A stretch of DNA of 64,000 nucleotides, from contig CM063106.1 of the NCBI GenBank assembly GCA_031841125.1, forward strand, positions 46,427,806 through 46,491,805, in the 5' to 3' direction. Shown one piece after another: positions 57,791 through 64,000 of the stretch. The notes beneath the pieces were generated by a model, which saw only the letters and a list, made by a program, of their open reading frames with translations, had not been told where the DNA came from and ran no database searches. Made by a program: the position numbers and the translations under genes. This stretch comes from Acanthococcus lagerstroemiae. Its lineage: Eukaryota > Arthropoda > Insecta > Hemiptera > Eriococcidae. Position 1 is the first letter of the stretch. Every line of letters starts with the position of its first letter.

Positions 57791-58380
57791 CTGAAACAGA
57801 GAAGGTAGACATAATTTTATAGTACATCAGATATTTCAAGATTCCTGAAATAACTCTGTTGTAATACGTAAGTAAATAATGTTTCATCCAATCCGCGAAG
57901 GTATTTTCTTGTCAAATGGTGCATGGTACGAAGCCCTTTATGGAAATTAATTAGCAAATGCTCTGGAGTGATGATAAGTCGAGATGGTACTTATTTACTC
58001 AACTCCTAAGAATGTCTTGCTATATGTGAACTGCCAAGTACGAAAGTACACTAGTTAATGTCTCATTTAAGCCTGAGTTGTAATACCTAGGATGCAGGAG
58101 GCAAGTCTGGGCGAATCGAAGATGTCTCTCAGAAGTGTTTCTTAATTGTAACGCTCATGATTTGGGCGAAAAATCAGAGTATGCCTGTATCTGGTTTACT
58201 GCTGATCAGTTACTTCTTTATTAGTAGTTGTATTAGTATAGGGAATTGTACTAGGAAGCAATTTGGAAATGATCACATTAATAAACTCTATTCGAATTGA
58301 TATTTTTGTTTTTCGATTGCAAGTGCCTATATTCGTAATCCTTAAGTTGGTACAAGTATGGTGATCTTACACGCAAGCGC
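57791..58380. other. Upstream of the first recognised peptidase exon
   Basis: The first exon found starts in phase 0 after a CAG acceptor, so more 5' exons are expected to the right. None was recognised here or further on. Confidence 0.4.
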
Positions 58381-58382
58381 AA

Positions 58383-61201
58383 CCCGATAAATAATTTGAA
58401 TACGGTTGCCCTGTAGTTACCTTGTAGAATAGGGTAACTGTTGCCGTTTTAGGGCAACTACAGGGTAACCACGCTGAAGGACCGCCCACTTCTAGAAGTT
58501 GCCTTATATTCTCCAGCAAACTTCACTGTTGCCCGTTGGTTGCCCATTGGTTGCCTTTCGGTTAAACAGTTTTTATTGTACAACTTTGTCCAGTATTTCC
58601 GAGATACGAGTGTTGCGTGAAAGATTGCTGAAATTGTATTTCATACGTTATTAAAAGTGAAAAAGCGAAGCAATTTGAAGTATAGTCAGATTCTACACCG
58701 TTGCCGTTCGAAGAGATGAGTACAAGTACGACGTGTACATGCTAAACGTAATACGTTTTCCGTATATATTTCTGTGTACCTACGAAACGTGTAACAGCAT
58801 AGCATTATAGAGTGACAGGTATCAGAGGATTGTGCATGGTGCATTCTTAGGGTGCATTCATGCCGGACTGAATCAGAAAATTCCGCTGATTTTTTTGGTT
58901 GTGGATCATACGGAATTTGCACCAGATATCGCATATTTGGCTTGATCAAATTGCAATGCTTCGTTGCAGATATTCAAAAACGGCAGAAGCCATTAAAGCA
59001 GCAGAGGTTAGAATCAAAAGTGACATTATTCGCCAGAAAATGTTTTCAGAAACTGAGAAAAACTGATGGGATTTACTGCGCGTGGCCTGGGGCGGTTTCT
59101 CCTACTAATATGGTAGGCAGGCAACTCACAAAACGTACGTGACAAACATTTTCATGTTCCGTTACCGTCAGGAACGCTCACTAACCCATTTCAAATGAAA
59201 ATTGGATAAGTCACTTTTGATTCTCATCTCCTCAATTACTCAACAACGACACAACGAACCGTACGCTCATTACTCGTATTTTTGCAATGATATGGTGTAA
59301 TCAATGCCCCTCTACCATCGCCTAGAATGCATATCTTGTTATTTCGCACACGCGATAATGTGTGAAAGAGGAGGGTTCGAAAGTTCAGAAACCATTCACA
59401 TCTCAAAATCAATAATTTAGCCATAAGGTCTACTCCTTCAGAGCCGGTCACATATTATTCTTTATATTTCAAATGTCAATTCTATTCAATAATATGTAAC
59501 TGTATAGCTGTATGCTGACGCAGCCATTCATTATCCTATTTTTAATAATGTATACGGGTCATTCTACCGAAACCTTGTTACTTTTGTCCCAGATAGATAT
59601 CTGGCAATGTATAAACAATAGGGTCCTCTAATACTGTATAAACTCAGAGGATAGATTATTGTATCTTTTTTATTAATTTGAAGTATCGTGCCCCTACCCC
59701 TTTTGGAAATCTCATTTAAATGCTCAAAAATCCCTTCGACATAATGGTCCTTCGCCATGGACTGGACTTCAAAAATTTTTTTGTAAATATTATCTCTGCG
59801 TGTTTGGATAAACTGATGCGTGTGTACAGTTTTTGTGAGTACAGTGAACAAGTTGGTAATGCAGTACGTGTTTTAGACTCGATCAGAATCAATGCAGCCA
59901 TATTTGAAAACGTGTCTCTCGCTTTTTTGTCCTTCACCGTGGTCAAATTTGAACCAGTCAGAAAACAGACACAGAGCAAATATTTCTGAAAAACGATGCT
60001 GTGGGTGAAAGGAAAACTGAGTAATTATTAAGGTAAGAAAGTGAGAAAACATCTTTTCTAGTCCAGTTTAGTGCAGTGAAAATGCAGTCAGCCACAGAAA
60101 AATATTTCAAACTAATCAGAAGTTGAATAAACCACAAAACGAGAAAAAACAACGAAAATCCGGATTTTTCCCAAACTTTCCGGACATTATTCAAAAATTC
60201 AGATATTTTTTGCCGAAGGTCGATCAATCCGGAGATTGACTAGAAAATCCGGAGCACCTGGCAGTACTGATACGAGTTCATTGATGTGCGTGTGGAAGAG
60301 TACGTGCGTATTCACAGTACACGGGCACGCGTGCGCGTAGGAACTTCTTTCTATAGCCAACAGTTCCTTCAACGTGGGCTGCCATTCCTTCAGCGTAGTG
60401 GTCTTATCATTTTGATCCCCCTCTGTCTCCTCCCCTAGGAAGTATGCTATTGGTTTAACCTCATAAATACGTTCTATTACATGCATATAAATGATTTCGA
60501 TGAAAAAACAAGTAATAATGTTTTGTCTTTATTTTTTTTTAAAACAAAAAAAGCATGAATTATCAAGGTTTCGGTAGAATGACCCATATATAAGAGATAG
60601 GTACCTCATTTTCATTTCCTTTGAGGATTTTTATTGGATTACATCCTCATTCCCTTCTTTTACATAATATGTATATATTCAATTTTGTTTTCCAGTTAAT
60701 ATAGCCTTTGACTTTTACACTTTTATTCCATTTTGTCACCTGTGATATAAGTGAGTGTGTCTTCATGGGGGAGTAGTACTGAATTGAGAACATCCTGGGA
60801 ACCATAGGGCAACAAGAGGGCAACTGAGAAGGCAACCATGGAGCAATAAGAGGGCAACCACGGGGCAACCAGAGGGCAATCCAGAAGAGCAACTGAGAGA
60901 GCAACCATGGGGCAACAAGAGGGCAACCAGAGGGCAATCCAGAAGGGCAACTGAGAGAGCAACCATGGGGCAACAAGAGGGCAATCCAGAAGGGCAACCG
61001 ATAGGGCAACCATGGGGCAATCTGAAAAGGCAACTCAGATGGCAACTTGAGGGCAACATGTTGCCTTTTTATGCAATGGTAAAATGGTGCGTTCTGATTG
61101 GTCGGTGCTGGAGTGCTGGAGGGCAATTACAGGGCAACCAGTTGCCTTTTGCAGGGCAATAAGTCCGGGGCAATTTCAGGGCAACCAAATTCTTTATCGG
61201 G
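58383..61201. mobile_element. 2.82-kb CCCGATAAA/TTGCCC element, copy 2
   Basis: Starts CCCGATAAATAATTTG at 58383, ends TTTATCGGG at 61201, flanked by AA on both sides (58381-58382, 61202-61203). It is nearly identical to copy 1 (24838-27799) through the interior. It differs mainly in array length: fewer TTGCCCGTTGG units on the left (58528-58560) and about 22 instead of about 30 GGCAAC units on the right (60807-61060). Confidence 0.9.
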
Positions 61202-61203
61202 AA

Positions 61204-61700
61204 GCCCGACTTTTTTTTTTGATTACGCATAAAGCCAGTTATATAATTCATTGGTATCTACAAATATAGGCACAAAATTTTTACATAATAGCCCGGCCTA
61301 ATATTTGAGCAGCCCTACCTAACTGACAGGTTGCGTTATAAGCCTGCAAATTGTCTTCCATGTATGTTATAGAGGGGTATTTACTAATCAACGAAAGTTT
61401 GAGAAACAGTTTGCACCAGGGTTGGAATGTTTTAAAACAAATTGTTTTACAACAATGAAAAAAAACAATCAGTGTTTTAAAACGAATATGTGTTTTAAAA
61501 CTTATTTTTTGTTGTAAATGTGTTTTTTTAACCAGATGTTTTTTTGTTTTTTTTTGTTTTTTTTTTGGTGTTTTTTTTTCATTTTCTTTGAGATTTTCTC
61601 ACCCCCAGAACTTACAGGGACCAAAATAATTTGTCAAGTACAAATAAATTTCAGGATTTCACGCAAAAATTTCCAGAATGATTATGATATCTGTAATAAT
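61204..61700. other. T-rich spacer
   Basis: Contains GTTTTAAAACAA-type words (61430-61500) and T-runs (61535-61580). The right part (about 61700-61765) repeats the end of the family at 5392-6151. Confidence 0.5.
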
Positions 61701-61900
61701 TATCAATACATTTGTTGGCCCAACGACGGGTATTCTTGCTAACAGTAACTCACTGTGTGACGTCAGACTTGAAGGTCGAATAACGGAACGAAAATGTAAG
61801 ACAAAAGATCGGAAATTCGGTCGCGTCACGGCGATGGAGCGCTAGTGTATTTCATCCCGTTTTGTGTACTTCGATTTTTGGCCACCATTTTTGTGAAGTA

Positions 61901-62441
61901 AAGTCTGGTCCAGTTAAGAATAGCATATTTTGCAACAAGTGCAAGAAGCAGCGTTATTCGTGACGAGTACGAAGTTTACAGCACGAGCAACGCGAGTGCT
62001 GCTGCAAAACGCACTTTTTTAAAATACATGCTCGAAAAGCAGTAGTTTATAGGAGTTGCTGGAATGCTTATAGGTATCAAAACACGCATAAGCGACGAAA
62101 ACGACGCGCCTGTCCGTCTAGTGTGAACCTTCCTTCTACTGCCAACTGCCAAGTAAACATACAGTTTTGACGTCACTTTTTTGTTCTAGTGCAGAACTGG
62201 ATTATTTTTGTATCCTTTTTTGTGTTTTGTTTACATAGTACATTGTCGATTGGGAAATTTCACTTCTTGCACTGAAAAGTGGAAAAATAAGACACTTTTC
62301 GAGCATGTAAAAAAAAACACAATTTTTTCACGGCGCCGATAATGTGTTCTCGAACTCGTCTTTCCTATCCAACTTCAAAGTATCCATATATCGATGTGTA
62401 TTTGCGGGTAGCCAGTTATGTTTCTTAACTGGACCAGACTT
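61901..62441. mobile_element. 541-bp MITE, TA flanked
   Basis: AAGTCTGGTCCAGTTAAGAA at 61901 is mirrored by TTCTTAACTGGACCAGACTT ending at 62441, with TA on both sides (61899-61900, 62442-62443). A second inverted pair, ACATGCTCGAAAAG near 62025 and CTTTTCGAGCATGT near 62295, lies inside. Confidence 0.88.
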
Positions 62442-62714
62442 TAGATGGCGCTCTATGTATTTCATCCCGTTTCTGTCACGTTTCGGTAGCTTCTGCATTT
62501 GTCCACCAGATGTCAGCCACTTTGCTAACGCGTCCCAATAGGAAAAATAACACGTTTTGAAACAATGTTTTTAAACGTTTTAAAACAACGAAAAAAAACA
62601 TTGATAACAGCATGTTTTTCCGCCGTATTTGCGTTTGACTGACTAGTAATAACTAACATTTTTCTGACTTGCTGGCTAACATCAGTTTCCAACTAATGAC
62701 CACAAGCTAACAAC

Positions 62715-64000
62715 CAGGGGCGGGTAGGCCGAGGGGGAAAAGGGGGAATTTCTCCCTGGGCCGCTGGCGTAATGGGCCATTGGGCCGGTTCACTTGCACA
62801 ATTGGATAGCTCGACGTAAAAATGTACAGCTGACGGCCGCAGCCCTTGGCCCTCGCTAGAAAAAAATATTTCCTAAGTAATGAGTATTAGACTATAGACT
62901 AAAATAACCGACTCTGGATTGTTGCTTGAACTTTTGTTATTCTTAAATGAGATGTAGCTAGAACGCCTGCAAAGTATTATGCGGAAGCCTGAGGAAAAGC
63001 AAAATCGTTTTTGGACAATTTTCTAAATTTCAAAATAATCCTCACGCCTTAAATCTTTCTTCGCATTTTTGGAAAGACAACTTCTCTTTGTTGAAAGCTT
63101 ATAACATGGTTGAAGACACAATTGCACACTTAGCAAAGGGATTAAGTGACTTTGAAGTTATTTTACATTCAACAAAGTTACATGTTTCCAAGATAAATGA
63201 AGAACTGGAAAAAGCTGAGCCTGAGGTTGATTTTGAAATAGAAGACGAGCTTCCAAGAATACGCCGACGAATGAAGAAGAAAATGTTTAATTACGAGGGT
63301 GATGATAATCCAATAACAAATGAAAACGACAAATTTCGAATAGGAGGTCTTTACACAAATAAAAGCAATCGCGGACTGGCCTGGCTGGGGGAATCCCCGG
63401 CCGGATCCCTTGGACTGCAGGCCCACCCAAAAATGACTTGTTCCAGGAATGGGGGGAAACATGAAAATGAAGGGCCCCAACCAGTATTTCCCCTTTACAA
63501 TTCCCTTGCCAGTTCGTGGGTGAATAAAAGACACTATTTTATCAACTATAAAGGACAAATTTCTGAGTCACAAAGCTGTATTTGCTGATATCAGTTGTTC
63601 GGACCCTAATCAATTTCCAAAGCTAAAGGATAGGTTGGATAACGATCAATTACCAGTGCTTACAAATCTATTTTCCCATATTAAAGATTTTCGAAAGAAA
63701 TTGACCCTGCAAGACTTCAAAGGAGAATTTAGTGATCTTATTTGCAAAAGGGGCAGCTTAAAAAACTATCTTGCAGAAGAGATTTTGATCAACTAGGCCT
63801 GTTGGACGATGAAGAAGAAAGTAACGGTAGTAATAGTGATGATGCTGAATCCTAACCCAGCAGTTGCAAAGAACTTTGTAAAAAGTGTCCTGCCTGTTGT
63901 TTTCTAGTCATAAAAAAGTACAATTTTTATAAACTTGCGTATCCAACCTTATACATAGCTTATAAATTATTATTGACTATTTCCTTTGTACAAGTATCTT
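62715..64000 (+). mobile_element. hAT element, left end and transposase remnant, runs off the right edge
   Basis: CAGGGGCGGGTAGG at 62715 looks like a hAT-type end, followed by a leader and then the transposase remains at 63088-63870. The right end is not in the window. Confidence 0.45.
63088..63870 (+). pseudogene. hAT-family transposase C-terminal region, interrupted by a repeat
   Basis: 63088-63320 reads MVEDTIAHLAKGLSDFEVIL then EIEDELPRIRRRMKKKMFNY, matching the helical region with RKRR..K..FD that precedes the C-terminal part of TTF/ZMYM-type hAT transposases. About 63350-63520 is foreign (starting CGGACTGGCCTGG, like the MITE end at 16505). The line resumes at about 63555: HKAVFADISCSDPNQFPKLK, then VLTNLFSHIKDFRKKLTLQD, and fades near 63840. 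The SSA-ERSFS dimerisation block is not readable. Dead copy. Confidence 0.55.

Noticed and set aside
59564..60486. Minus-strand frames of 87-95 aa inside the CCCGATAAA element
   Set aside because: Both strands are open in this stretch, the frames differ between copy 1 and copy 2 and show no motif; I cannot support a gene.
1..64000. CRISPR array, bacterial operons, phage or integron structures
   Set aside because: Spliced genes and animal transposons throughout; the regular arrays seen (GGGCAAC, TGTCATTT) have no unique spacers of constant length.

Overview
This is eukaryotic, AT-rich, repeat-dense DNA. Coding sequence is split into short exons with good GT-AG introns, and the rest is a mosaic of insect-type transposable elements (RTE-like and Jockey-like LINEs, BEL/Pao and Gypsy remnants, hAT, pogo-like, Polinton-like pieces and many MITEs). 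I infer an insect, probably a hemipteran of the aphid/scale-insect group. That rests on the mix of element families and on general appearance, not on a marker gene.

Host genes, left to right: (1) a broken pancreatic-lipase/PLA1-type gene on the minus strand (2.75-3.34 kb). (2) A short secreted legumain-like (peptidase C13) gene on the minus strand (8.67-9.42 kb). (3) The last nine exons, about 483 aa, of an HSPA12-type Hsp70-family gene on the plus strand (13.74-17.29 kb), with phases that agree throughout. (4) A prolyl-oligopeptidase-like (S9A) gene on the minus strand spread over almost 23 kb (34.98-57.79 kb). Its eleven exons are open and in phase and code for 511 aa; the N-terminus was not found in the window. 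(5) A decayed tandem duplicate of gene 4 on the same strand (exons at 29.69-30.39 kb, possible terminal exon at 18.50 kb), with a frameshift and a mutated splice acceptor.

Mobile DNA: a 7.97-kb element at 20.78-28.75 kb with inverted repeats of about 1 kb encloses the C-terminal end of a family-B DNA polymerase, so it looks like a collapsed Polinton/Maverick. Two other elements are nested inside it. One has inverted subterminal CCACGACGCTGAA motifs. The other, present again at 58.38-61.20 kb, has CCCGATAAA ends, 2-bp target duplications and dense inverted arrays of TTGCCC/GGGCAA. Further elements have readable ends: a hAT MITE with a perfect 8-bp duplication (17.48-18.18 kb), a 2.5-kb foldback inside an intron of the peptidase gene (49.85-52.36 kb), and several TA-flanked elements.

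The genes do not form an operon or an obvious pathway. Three of them (lipase, legumain-like, prolyl-oligopeptidase-like) are hydrolase families and two of these show decay or loss of key residues. The main story is a peptidase duplication whose introns have been loaded with transposons while one copy stayed open.
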